Below are positions 1 through 8,514 of a stretch of 64,000 nt of DNA, one piece after another (position 1 is the stretch's first letter; each line of letters starts with the position of its first letter). The position numbers and the translations under genes were made by a program. The notes beneath the pieces were generated by a model that saw only the letters and a program-made list of their open reading frames with translations, searched no databases and had not been told where the DNA came from. Where the stretch lies: assembly GCA_016191165.1 (NCBI GenBank), contig JACPPF010000044.1:48729-112728 (forward strand), read 5' to 3'. This DNA comes from Planctomycetota bacterium (GTDB lineage: Bacteria; Planctomycetota; Planctomycetia; Gemmatales; Gemmataceae).

Positions 1-1
1 C

Positions 2-1375
2 AAGGTGCCCAATCAAGTCGATGATGCTTGCTTGCTTGACCTGGCAAAGCAGCCTTCCCATCAGGATGTGCTGGTGCAAACCCGCGACGTGGATCGGCTG
101 CTCGCCCTGGCGTCGGCCGAGCGCGAAAACCGTCTCGCGCTGGACAAGAAGCAGCGGGCGGAATGGGACACGAAAAGCCGGGCATTCCAGACCGATTTCT
201 CGATCGCGCCACAACCCAGGGAGACGCAGGCCACCGGTCCCACGATTCCGCTGGTCTCGCTCAAGCGATTCCTGCAATTGCCCGCGCAGGAGGCGCTGCG
301 CCGGCATCTTGGGATCGATGACGACGATGAAAAAGACATGGACGACGACGAGCCGCTCGTCGCGCCCGATTTTGACAGGCGTTCGCTGGTTCGCCAGACG
401 ATTCAGGGGTTGATCCTGTCCGCGGTGGCCAACGGAGTGGACCAGGCGCTGGCAGGTTGGCAGCAGGGTTTTGACGCGTTGTACGCCGACGCCAACCTGC
501 GTTGCCGCGTGCCGGAGGCGGCGTTTGGCGACCTCGATCGCGCCGCCCTGCGCGCCGATTTGCAAGAACGCATTCACGGGCAGGGGCGACTGGAATCGTT
601 TCTGCGCGAACGGGCAGGCCTCACCTTCTGCGGCCCCGTGTTGCTGGGCGAGAGCCTGACGCCGATGGGCGCGCGGCTGCGATTCCCGGCGCTTGGCCTT
701 CCGCGCGAAAACGACACGCCGATCCGCCTGGTCGGCTGGACGGAGTTCGCGTGGCATGACCCGGGCCGATTCGAGATCCTCGTCATTACCACGGCGAAGA
801 TTGACGACGGCCGAGAGATTCACACGACTTTGCTCGAGCCGGCACTGCTGCATCTGGCCTTTCTGGCGAACGCGGCGGCGAATGCGGAGGGTGTGTCGCC
901 GCAGGCCTGGCTCGCCGACCGCGAGGTCGTGCTGCATGTCGCCCACACCGGCGGAATCGTGAGCTGGCAGTATCCGCCGGGGAGCATCACTCCCGCGGAA
1001 GCGACGGCGCACCTCTTCGAATTGTCGCGCGACTTGCTCGACCCAGGCCAGTTCGATTTGCTGCCGCTTGATGCGTTGACCCAGCAAACATTGCGGTTCG
1101 TCCTTCATGGCGATCAGCCGATGCGCCGCGATCCGGGAGAGTTCCGCGCAGCGTTGGAGGAAATGATCGCCGAGGAACTGGAGAAGGGTTCATTCGCCAC
1201 CGTACGCATCCCTGGGCTCGTCCAGATGATCGGCGCCCGCGTGCCCGCCGATGCCCTGGCCAAGGTGGAACGCCGATTTCATCTGCTCGATCGCGGTCCG
1301 GCCCGGCAGCGGCGGCAGCCGGTCGTGATCAAGCCAAAGCGCGCGAAGGCGTCGGCCTCGAAGCGCATCGATTAG
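2..1375 (+). CDS. recC: RecC, exodeoxyribonuclease V gamma chain (3' part only)
   Basis: The frame is open from the left edge, so the N-terminal part lies outside the window; the GTG at base 5 is not a real start. The visible 457 residues fit the C-terminal part of RecC. The segment IPLVSLKRFLQLPAQ near residue 80 is the conserved 'L..FL..P' block that precedes the nuclease-like Chi-recognition fold. RecC is a non-catalytic subunit of the RecBCD helicase-nuclease for double-strand break repair. An acidic stretch (DDDDEKDMDDDE) follows the block and may be lineage-specific. recB and recD follow on the same strand, which supports the call more than any single motif, because RecC is poorly conserved. 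Confidence 0.85.
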   Translation, partial: KVPNQVDDACLLDLAKQPSHQDVLVQTRDVDRLLALASAERENRLALDKKQRAEWDTKSRAFQTDFSIAPQPRETQATGPTIPLVSLKRFLQLPAQEALRRHLGIDDDDEKDMDDDEPLVAPDFDRRSLVRQTIQGLILSAVANGVDQALAGWQQGFDALYADANLRCRVPEAAFGDLDRAALRADLQERIHGQGRLESFLRERAGLTFCGPVLLGESLTPMGARLRFPALGLPRENDTPIRLVGWTEFAWHDPGRFEILVITTAKIDDGREIHTTLLEPALLHLAFLANAAANAEGVSPQAWLADREVVLHVAHTGGIVSWQYPPGSITPAEATAHLFELSRDLLDPGQFDLLPLDALTQQTLRFVLHGDQPMRRDPGEFRAALEEMIAEELEKGSFATVRIPGLVQMIGARVPADALAKVERRFHLLDRGPARQRRQPVVIKPKRAKASASKRID

Positions 1376-1431
1376 CGACGCTTCGTAAAAGGATTGCTTT
1401 CGACGCTTCCGCGAGGCGTCGCCAAGGCGAG
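1372..1431 (+). repeat. Dispersed gene-end repeat, copy A
   Basis: About 60 bases beginning at the recC stop codon closely resemble bases 20999-21057, just after secA. Shared blocks include GACGCTTCGTAA, TTGCTTT and CGTCGCCA in the same order and spacing. An internal partial palindrome (CGACGC...GCGTCG) suggests a folded RNA end. Both copies lie at 3' ends of genes. Confidence 0.6.
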
Positions 1432-1447
1432 CGGTCGGAATTAACTT

Positions 1448-1526
1448 GCCAGCCCGGAGCGCAAGCGACGGGGCAGATGTCCGCTGGACCCGGCGCTTGC
1501 GCTCCGGACTGGCGGGGATTTTTTTT
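1448..1526 (+). terminator. Palindromic repeat with T8 run between recC and recB
   Basis: Arms at 1448-1472 and 1489-1513 are complementary over 25 bases with two mismatches, followed by GGGGA and eight T (1519-1526). This has the form of an intrinsic terminator or attenuator inside the recCBD cluster. The core (CCGGAGCGCAAGCG) recurs in related form at 6688 and 50356, so it is also a member of a dispersed hairpin family. Confidence 0.6.
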
Positions 1527-1556
1527 CCTGCCGCTCGCCTAACCAGTTGGAAAACC

Positions 1557-4500
1557 ATGAACGAAACTCGCGCAAGCGTGGAGGACTTCGATCTCGGCCG
1601 ACATGCCGTCGTGGAGGCATCGGCCGGCACGGGGAAGACCTACACCATCGAAAACCTGGTGCTCCGGCTATTGACCGAGCAGGATGTCGAGCTCCATCAG
1701 ATCCTCGTCGTAACTTTTACCGAAAAGGCGACGGGCGAATTGAAGGTGCGGTTACGCCAGACCCTGGAGCGCGCCCTGCGGAAAAACGACGAGTACGCGC
1801 CGCGCTTGAAGGAGTCGCTGGATCATTTCGATCAGGCGCCGATCTTCACCATCCACGGCTTCTGCCATCGCCTGATGCAGGAATTCGCCCTGGAGCAAGG
1901 GCACGATTTCGCCGCCGAGCAGACCGATGACGGCAACTTGTTGCAAACCCTGTTGCGCGAGATTCAACGCAAGGACTGGCGCCGCGAGTTCGGCCCGGCG
2001 CTGCGCGCCCTTCTCGAACAGGGCGGCTTTCCCGGAACACCCAGAAACCCTTGGGGCCGCCGCGTCCTGGAGATTGCCAGACGTTACAAACCCCAGTGCG
2101 GCCATCTGCTCCACCCCGCGCTCAAGCCCAACTGGTGGCGAACGCTCGATGCGCCGGACGCTGATGTCGCCGGGCAACTGGAAGTCTTCACCATCGAGCG
2201 CCTGCGCGAACGCCTGGGCGAGGTCAAGCGCGAGCGGGGCCTGGTCAGTTTCGACGACATGATCTCCGTCGTCGAGGAGAGCCTGGACCCGCAAAAAAAC
2301 ACGGCCGCCGAGAGTCTCGTGTCCCGGTTGCGCCAGCGCTTCCAGTACGGCATCGTGGACGAGTTTCAGGACACCGACCCACTGCAATGGCGCATCTTTC
2401 GCCGCATCTTTCTCGACAAAGGAGACTCCAGGCTGTTCATTGTCGGCGATCCCAAGCAGGCGATCTTCGGCTTCCGGGGCGCCGACCTGCCCACCTACCT
2501 TGCCGCGGCGAAGCAGATGATCGCCGAGCATGGCGCATCGGTTTACGCCCTGCCGGTCAACTGGCGTTCCGAGGTCAATCTCCTGGAGGGTCTCAACTGC
2601 ATCTTCGGCGATGGGGAATGGTTTTCAGCCGAGAGCGGCATCTCGTATCTGCACGTGAAAGCGCCGGATGGCGATTGCCCGCAGGTCGCCATTGAGACGG
2701 ATCGCAGCGACCGGGCCGCCGTTTCGCTCGTCGATCTGACCCATTGCGAGAAGATCAAGGGGGCGCAAAAGCAGTTCGCCAGGTTCATCGCCTACGAGAT
2801 CGACCGCATGGTGCGCGGGCCGGACGGGCCGCTGATGTCCATCTCCTTGAAGGGCTCCCCCGCCCGCGCGATTCACGCCGGTGATTTTTGCGTCCTGGTT
2901 ACAAAACGCGCCGATGCGCTACCGATCATCGAGGCCCTTGACGCCGCCGACATTACCTACAGTTTCTATAAACAGACGGGGCTGTGGGCGTCGGATGAAG
3001 CCAATCATCTGGAGGTCTTGTTGCAGACGCTGGCCCGGCCCGACGAACGTGCGTCGTTTCGCAAGGCGCTGCTGACCTGTTTTTTCCGGGTCTCCGCCGA
3101 GGAACTGGCGCTAGCGCCGGACGTGCCCATGCAGCATCCGGCGCGCCGGCTTTACCAGGCCTGGCTAGGATACGCCGTCAATCGAGAATGGTCCTCCCTG
3201 TTTCGCTCGCTACTGGAGGACACCGGGGTGCTGGGTGGGAACGCGGGGATCAACGTCGATCGCCTTCGGCAATTGCTCACGACGCTGGAGCAGGTTGGCC
3301 ATGCCTTCAACTTCGATCTGCTCGGCCTGCTCGACTGGGTTCGCGAGCGCCGGCAGCAGCCGGGAACGGGTGAAGCCGAGATGCAGCCCGACGAAACCGG
3401 TGTGCCCAAAGTCAAGATCATGACGATGCACGCCTGCAAGGGCCTGGAGTTCCCGTTCGTGTTCCTGGCCGGCGGGTTCACGAAGGGCCAAAACAGCAAC
3501 GCCTTCGCGATTTATCACGACGACGATGACCGCCTGGTGTTTGACCTGCGCGTGGACGAGGAGGCCAAGGAACGGGTTAAGAGTGAATACCTATCCGAAC
3601 AGAGTCGGCTGTTTTATGTCGCGCTGACCCGGCCCATCTTCAAACTGTATTTGCCGAAGGTCACCATTCCACCAAAGTCGGCCAACTACCTCGGCCCGGT
3701 GGGGACGATTCTCCACCCGGCGCTGGAGCGCTCGTGCCCGGAGAAGCTTGGCCCGCTGGTCGCCGACGTCGTCGCGATGCCCCTCGCGGCCACGGTGGCG
3801 CCGCGGCCCGAAGAGGCGCCCGCCAAGAAGGAGCGATCGGTTCTGAAACTCAAGGGCCCGTTGTTTCCCAGGATCGACGCTGACCTTGGTAAACGCCGAA
3901 TTGTCGTGCGTTCGTTTTCGAGTCTGGCGAAGCATCACCTGGCACAGGCGGGCGAGGGAGCGAGCTTCGGCGACGAGCCGAAGCCGAGCGACGACGAGGC
4001 GCCGGCGCCCCCCGATCGCGACGATCCGCTGCGTGGGCCGGTGTTCGGCGACATGGTCCACAACGTCATTGAGCGGATCGACTTCGCCGAGGTCGCCCGC
4101 GCCGCCACGTCCGCCGACCTCTGCCGCGCCGGCGCCCATGCCCGAAAGCTCATGGATCGGGAAATCCGCGCCAACATCGCCGGGCTGCGCTCGCGCGCAC
4201 CGATTGAAAACCTTGAACAGACCTGCCGAGAGCAAATCGCCAGCCTCATCTGGCACACGTTGCGCACGCCGCTCGCGGACCTCGGGGCCAGGCTCTGCGA
4301 CATTCCGCGCGGCGATCGGATTCACGAGATCGACTTCCTTTTCCCCGAGATTCCCGACGACGAAACAAACGCCGGTTTTGTCAGTGGCTTCATGGACCTG
4401 CTGCTACGCAAGGGGAATAAATACTATCTCCTGGACTGGAAAACCAACCTGCTGCCAGGCTACACCCGGGAGCAGATCGAACGCAGCATGACCGACTCGG

Positions 4501-4706
4501 ATTATCATCGCCAGCATCGGCTGTACCTGAACGCGGCGCGGCGCTGGCTGGAGCGTGTGCATGGCGCCAAGTTCTCCTTCCTCGAACGGCTGGGCGGCGT
4601 GTATTACCTTTACGTGCGCGGCATGAATGGGCGCGACGACTCGTCCGGTGTCTACTTCCACCAGCCCACGGCAGATGAACTGGACTTGAAGGCGTTGTTG
4701 AAATGA
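1557..4706 (+). CDS. recB: RecB, exodeoxyribonuclease V beta chain
   Basis: A 1049-residue SF1A helicase-nuclease that unwinds and degrades DNA ends within RecBCD. The start is set at ATG 1557 (MNETRASVEDF); the longer open frame from 1446 runs through the palindrome and looks non-coding. Walker A is VVEASAGTGKTYTIENL near residue 20. The UvrD-type motif II is IVDEFQDTDPLQW near residue 266, and GDPKQAIFGFRGAD follows. MTMHACKGLEFPFVF marks helicase motif V. The C-terminal PD-(D/E)XK nuclease is visible as GFMDLLL, YLLDWKTN and QHRLYL. The linker before the nuclease (around 3950-4005) contains an 8-bp palindrome and low-complexity DEPKPSDDEAPAPP. recD follows after 37 bases. Confidence 0.95.
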   Translation: MNETRASVEDFDLGRHAVVEASAGTGKTYTIENLVLRLLTEQDVELHQILVVTFTEKATGELKVRLRQTLERALRKNDEYAPRLKESLDHFDQAPIFTIHGFCHRLMQEFALEQGHDFAAEQTDDGNLLQTLLREIQRKDWRREFGPALRALLEQGGFPGTPRNPWGRRVLEIARRYKPQCGHLLHPALKPNWWRTLDAPDADVAGQLEVFTIERLRERLGEVKRERGLVSFDDMISVVEESLDPQKNTAAESLVSRLRQRFQYGIVDEFQDTDPLQWRIFRRIFLDKGDSRLFIVGDPKQAIFGFRGADLPTYLAAAKQMIAEHGASVYALPVNWRSEVNLLEGLNCIFGDGEWFSAESGISYLHVKAPDGDCPQVAIETDRSDRAAVSLVDLTHCEKIKGAQKQFARFIAYEIDRMVRGPDGPLMSISLKGSPARAIHAGDFCVLVTKRADALPIIEALDAADITYSFYKQTGLWASDEANHLEVLLQTLARPDERASFRKALLTCFFRVSAEELALAPDVPMQHPARRLYQAWLGYAVNREWSSLFRSLLEDTGVLGGNAGINVDRLRQLLTTLEQVGHAFNFDLLGLLDWVRERRQQPGTGEAEMQPDETGVPKVKIMTMHACKGLEFPFVFLAGGFTKGQNSNAFAIYHDDDDRLVFDLRVDEEAKERVKSEYLSEQSRLFYVALTRPIFKLYLPKVTIPPKSANYLGPVGTILHPALERSCPEKLGPLVADVVAMPLAATVAPRPEEAPAKKERSVLKLKGPLFPRIDADLGKRRIVVRSFSSLAKHHLAQAGEGASFGDEPKPSDDEAPAPPDRDDPLRGPVFGDMVHNVIERIDFAEVARAATSADLCRAGAHARKLMDREIRANIAGLRSRAPIENLEQTCREQIASLIWHTLRTPLADLGARLCDIPRGDRIHEIDFLFPEIPDDETNAGFVSGFMDLLLRKGNKYYLLDWKTNLLPGYTREQIERSMTDSDYHRQHRLYLNAARRWLERVHGAKFSFLERLGGVYYLYVRGMNGRDDSSGVYFHQPTADELDLKALLK

Positions 4707-4743
4707 TCGCGAACAGGCCAGCGGCCACACAAGAAAAGACATC

Positions 4744-6642
4744 ATGATATTCGGCGATTACTTCCCGTTTTTGAAAGAGATATTCCCGACCGCCGGGCCC
4801 GGGTTGCAGCGCCTTTTGCAAGGTGGCTTCGAGAACGCCAACTTGTTGCGCAGCGACTTCTACACAATGCGCGACTGGCTGGAAATCGCCGCGTATGGCG
4901 ATGTGGAAGAAGCGCACGCGCTCCTGTTGCTGCTCTTGATGTCTCTGGAAGAAGGGAGCCTGTGCATCGAATTGAATGAAACCGCATTGCAGCGGCGGCT
5001 GGCCGATCTGGTCACGCCGGAGGAAGCCGCGGACTGGGCGCGGCGCATCGTGGCGGCGCCGGCATTCCCGGAACTCATCGGCCTGTCGCCCGACGATCAT
5101 CGGCCCGTCATCTTGCACGTGGTCGACAACCGTCGCTATCTGTATTTCCAAAAATACCTTCGCGCCGAGATCGAATTCCAGCGTGAGTTGAAGAATCGCC
5201 TCAATTCATCCGTGCAAGCCGCGGGTTCCTGGCAGCAGATGATTGACGAGGTGCTGACCAGTCAACCGTTGCAACTGGATCGCGATCAGCAGGCGGCGCT
5301 TGCCGTGGCGCTGGGCAACAACTTTGCGATCATCTCGGGCGGCCCAGGGACCGGCAAGACCTCGATCGTGCTGACACTCTTGCGCTGTCTGATCCGTGGC
5401 GGGATCGCCCCGGAGCGCATCGCCCTGGCGGCGCCGACCGGTCGTGCCGCCCAGCGTTTGACCGACGCCCTGCGCGCCGGCCTGGAACGTCTTGCCGCCG
5501 GTGAAGCCGACGCCAGGTTGCGCGACCTGTCGGCGACCACGCTACACGCACTGCTCGGCTATCGTCCCTCGCGCCACCTGTTCACACGCCATGTGGAGAA
5601 TCCGATCCCCGCGGATGTCGTCATCGTCGATGAAGTCTCGATGGTCGGGCTCGTCCTGATGTCCCGCTTGATGGAAGCACTTGCGCCGACGACGAAGCTG
5701 ATCCTGCTCGGCGACAAGGATCAGCTTCCGTCGGTCGAGGCTGGCGCCGTGCTCGCGCATCTGGCGCCGGACGCCACGGAGGTTCAGTCGCCGCTACGGG
5801 ATCGTGTCGTGCTGCTCAAAACGAACCATCGCTCCGAACAACGGATTCGCGAAGCCGCCCAGGCGATCAACCGCCAGGACATCACTCTGATCGATCGTCT
5901 GCCAATCGTCAGCCCCCATGCGTTCGATACTCTGGAAGCCGATGGTGGCTGCTGGTTGCTCGAACAGACGCAGGCCACGGCCGCGGAGCTGCGTGGCTTT
6001 CTCCAGCACTGGGCAGAGCAGGCTTTTTTCCGCAGCCGGCTGGAAGACGCCACGCTCGGCGCGTTGATCGAAGCCGCGGTTCTCGACGAGCGCGACGAGG
6101 ACGCCGGACGTTTGCACCCGCTTTTCGCGCTCATGGATCGTTTTCGTCTGTTGACGCTGGTGCGCGACGGCGCCTGGGGCTGCGACGAGATCAACGCCTT
6201 CTTCGACTCCCACCTGCGCCCGCGCCTGGGCGGAGCGGCACGCGGCGGGTTGTTCGCCGGGGCGCCGGTCCTTATCACGCGCAACGACGCTTCGCGCGGC
6301 CTCTTCAACGGTGACGTCGGCATCACGCTTCGCGATCAGGCCGGGCGATTGCGCGTCGCATTTCAGCGGCAGGAAGGCGTGGTATCTTTTCCAGCGGAAT
6401 CGCTGCCGGCGCACGAACTCGGTTTCGCGCTGACCGTCCACAAAAGTCAGGGCTCCGAATACGCCAACGTCCTGGTGGTCGTGCCGCCGCGCGCAGGCAA
6501 ACGGCTTTTGACCAAAGAGTTGGTGTACACGGCGATCACGCGGGCGAAGACGTCGGCGATCCTGTGCGGGACCAAGGACGTGCTGAAGTTCGCGATCGGG
6601 CGGAAGATCGTGCGCGAATCCGCGCTGGACTGGGGCGTCTAG
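4744..6642 (+). CDS. recD: RecD, exodeoxyribonuclease V alpha chain
   Basis: 632 residues. RecD is the 5'-3' SF1B motor of RecBCD. Walker A is ISGGPGTGKTSIVL near residue 200, motif II is VIVDEVSMVGLVLM, and LLGDKDQLPSVEAGAVL is motif III. The C-terminal UvrD_C_2 signature FALTVHKSQGSEYANV and YTAITRAKT are intact. The N-terminal region contacts RecB in the known complex. Length is normal for RecD and no catalytic residue seems lost. It is the last gene of the recC-recB-recD cluster; a strong hairpin follows at 6688. Confidence 0.95.
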   Translation: MIFGDYFPFLKEIFPTAGPGLQRLLQGGFENANLLRSDFYTMRDWLEIAAYGDVEEAHALLLLLLMSLEEGSLCIELNETALQRRLADLVTPEEAADWARRIVAAPAFPELIGLSPDDHRPVILHVVDNRRYLYFQKYLRAEIEFQRELKNRLNSSVQAAGSWQQMIDEVLTSQPLQLDRDQQAALAVALGNNFAIISGGPGTGKTSIVLTLLRCLIRGGIAPERIALAAPTGRAAQRLTDALRAGLERLAAGEADARLRDLSATTLHALLGYRPSRHLFTRHVENPIPADVVIVDEVSMVGLVLMSRLMEALAPTTKLILLGDKDQLPSVEAGAVLAHLAPDATEVQSPLRDRVVLLKTNHRSEQRIREAAQAINRQDITLIDRLPIVSPHAFDTLEADGGCWLLEQTQATAAELRGFLQHWAEQAFFRSRLEDATLGALIEAAVLDERDEDAGRLHPLFALMDRFRLLTLVRDGAWGCDEINAFFDSHLRPRLGGAARGGLFAGAPVLITRNDASRGLFNGDVGITLRDQAGRLRVAFQRQEGVVSFPAESLPAHELGFALTVHKSQGSEYANVLVVVPPRAGKRLLTKELVYTAITRAKTSAILCGTKDVLKFAIGRKIVRESALDWGV

Positions 6643-6687
6643 GTTCCTTGATCCGAGAATCTCATGGCGCATAAGTCAAGTTTCGAT

Positions 6688-6751
6688 ACAAGCCCGAAGC
6701 GTTAGCAAGGGAGGAAGTGGAAGATTTCCCTCGCTAACGCTTCGGGCTTGT
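6688..6751. terminator. Long hairpin between convergent recD and amidohydrolase
   Basis: Arms 6688-6712 and 6727-6751 pair over 25 bases with one mismatch around a 14-base loop. The arms contain AAGCCCGAAGCG, like the recC-recB palindrome. It lies between convergent genes, so it could end transcripts from both sides, but no clear T-run follows. Confidence 0.55.
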
Positions 6752-6793
6752 GTCGCGGCCGTTTTTGGTCTGCGGTTCACCAAAGGCGAAAGG

Positions 6794-7819
6794 TTAAACG
6801 ATCGGCAAGTTCAACAATCGCTTGGCATTGCGATAATACACCAGCGCCGTCACCTCGTCGGGCAGGTTCACTCCGCGCAAGGTTGGCGTCGGCGTTTCGC
6901 CGTGGTAATCCGCGTCGGCGATTGGACTGGCGCCGACCCAGGCGCTCTCCCACAGAGTTCGCTGGCACCAGTATCGGCTCACGTAGTGCTCGCGCGTCAG
7001 GTGATGGCGCGTGACAAGATCCGTGCCGAACAGGAATCGCTCCGGGTATTTCGTCAACAACGCCCGATGCGCGTCGGCGCGGGGCGACACCTCGCGCACT
7101 TGCCATTTCGTCGCGCTCGTGTCGATGTAGAACTGCGGATACTCCTCCAGGAGCGCCTGCAAATGATCGGGATGCTCGGCATCGCCGGCCATGTGGGCGC
7201 CGATCCAGACGAGGTCCGGAAAAAGCTGCATCATCTTTTCCAGGCCAACGTACTGCTCCGCCTTGGTGCCGAACTTGGCCGCGTCGGCGTAGACGGTGCG
7301 AAACCAGGCATCCGGGTCGGCGACGTGTACCATGACCAGGCGCACGCCCGCCGAGCGCGCGCGTTTGACCGCCTCGATCCGCCAGGGGGCGTCGATGAAC
7401 AGCCCGCGTTCCCGGCCGCGCGGCGCGGACCAGAGCTTGACGCAGTGGATTCCCTGTTCCAGGAAGCGCTCAAGGTTGCGATAAGCTTCGCCATCGGATT
7501 CGTCGGCGGTCTTCTTGTTAATCATCGCGTTGAAGGCGAGGAGTTCACCGAAGCGCTCCCGCAATGGCGCGATGTCGTCAGCCGGACACATGGTGAGCGT
7601 TTGCATGACGCCGAAGTCGGCGCCAACGTCGAGCATAATCTCGGCCTGCGCCAAACTTGCGCCGGGGCCGGACCCGACGGGCGGACCGGTCGGCGGATCG
7701 CCCGGGCGCGTCCTCATCACGTGGGCATGAAAGTCGATGATCGGCCCATCATGCCGAAAATGGTCGCGCTCGGCGTAGTCGATGCCGGTAACGTTGTATT
7801 GGGGCGGTGAGGATGCCAC
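6794..7819 (-). CDS. Amidohydrolase (amidohydrolase-2 family), TIM-barrel metal hydrolase
   Basis: 341 residues with a metal-dependent amidohydrolase layout: IIDFHAHV (HxH metal pair) near residue 27, a possible bridging lysine in HCVKLW, VMVHVADPDAW, IGAHMAG for the later histidines, and FLFGTDL for the catalytic aspartate. The family includes decarboxylases and hydrolases such as ACMSD-like enzymes; the substrate cannot be told. No signal peptide is seen, so it is probably cytoplasmic. Planctomycetes carry many such paralogues. The next gene upstream on the same strand is DinB-like, separated by a perfect 11-bp hairpin (7844-7873). Confidence 0.8.
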   Translation of the reverse strand: MASSPPQYNVTGIDYAERDHFRHDGPIIDFHAHVMRTRPGDPPTGPPVGSGPGASLAQAEIMLDVGADFGVMQTLTMCPADDIAPLRERFGELLAFNAMINKKTADESDGEAYRNLERFLEQGIHCVKLWSAPRGRERGLFIDAPWRIEAVKRARSAGVRLVMVHVADPDAWFRTVYADAAKFGTKAEQYVGLEKMMQLFPDLVWIGAHMAGDAEHPDHLQALLEEYPQFYIDTSATKWQVREVSPRADAHRALLTKYPERFLFGTDLVTRHHLTREHYVSRYWCQRTLWESAWVGASPIADADYHGETPTPTLRGVNLPDEVTALVYYRNAKRLLNLPIV

Positions 7820-7843
7820 GGGGTCGCCTCCTTGGTTTACGTC

Positions 7844-7873
7844 TAGCGCTCGCCTGGCGCCCGGCGAGCGCTA
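7844..7873. repeat. Perfect 11-bp hairpin between the amidohydrolase and DinB-like genes
   Basis: TAGCGCTCGCC (7844-7854) and its exact reverse complement (7863-7873) flank an 8-base loop. It has no T-run, so it fits the window's intergenic palindrome group better than a classical terminator. Confidence 0.5.
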
Positions 7874-7887
7874 AACGAAAACGGACG

Positions 7888-8382
7888 CTAGAACACCACG
7901 GGCTTGTTGAGCGCGCGGCGCACGACCGTGAACTGCCCGCCGTGCATGAGCGTGTGGTTCGCGGTCAGAACAAGCAAATCCCCCAGCGTCGGCGCGAACT
8001 TCGCCATCGAGTTCTTGTTCGGCCTGTCGAGGTCGGCATCGGACAACTTCTCCACGGCAGCAATCGTGGCGGCGCGCATTTGCGCGAAACACTCCAGGTA
8101 CTGCGCTTTGGGCAGATAACCCTCCGGCGGATCGACCTTGCCCGTGCGTTCGCTGCCCAGGCTCGCGATGGCCGGTGGAATCGCGGGGTATTGCACGCCA
8201 GGCAATTCGCCGTCGAGCAGAAACTTTTCGGCCGTGATGAGATGCGCGAGCTGCCAGGCGATGTGATTGGCGCCCGGCACGGGGCGGAAGACGATGTCGG
8301 CATCGGTCAGGTCGCCGAGGAACATCAACAGGGTCTCGTGGGTGGAAGCGAGGACTTTCTTCACGACGTCTTTGGCTTGCAT
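7888..8382 (-). CDS. DinB-like (DinB_2 superfamily) four-helix metal-binding protein
   Basis: 164 residues. The start is placed at ATG 8382 (MQAKDVVKK) because AGGAAAGG sits just upstream on the minus strand; the longer frame to 8454 runs into a palindrome. DinB proteins are four-helix bundles that hold a metal with three histidines. Candidates here are the histidines in NHIAWQLAHLI and in NHTLMHGGQFTVVRR; the last segment is the characteristic H..HxGQ block. Many members are thiol S-transferases or damage-induced proteins of unknown reaction. It may share a transcript with the amidohydrolase downstream. Confidence 0.75.
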   Translation of the reverse strand: MQAKDVVKKVLASTHETLLMFLGDLTDADIVFRPVPGANHIAWQLAHLITAEKFLLDGELPGVQYPAIPPAIASLGSERTGKVDPPEGYLPKAQYLECFAQMRAATIAAVEKLSDADLDRPNKNSMAKFAPTLGDLLVLTANHTLMHGGQFTVVRRALNKPVVF

Positions 8383-8408
8383 CAACAATTCCTTTCCTGA
8401 AAAACTTG

Positions 8409-8488
8409 GCCGCGACCCGAAGGGGAGCGCGGACTGTGCATTTCGCAACCGCAAGGGATATCGTCCGCGCTCCCCTGCGGGTCGCGGC
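8409..8488. repeat. Long-arm palindrome between the helicase and DinB-like genes
   Basis: Arms 8409-8433 and 8464-8488 are complementary over 25 bases with one mismatch, with a 30-base loop. The element lies between the helicase stop and the DinB-like start on the minus strand. The strong arm conservation fits a mobile or maintained repeat rather than chance. Confidence 0.6.
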
Positions 8489-8514
8489 TGAGCGCTGTTG
8501 TTACATTATTGCCT

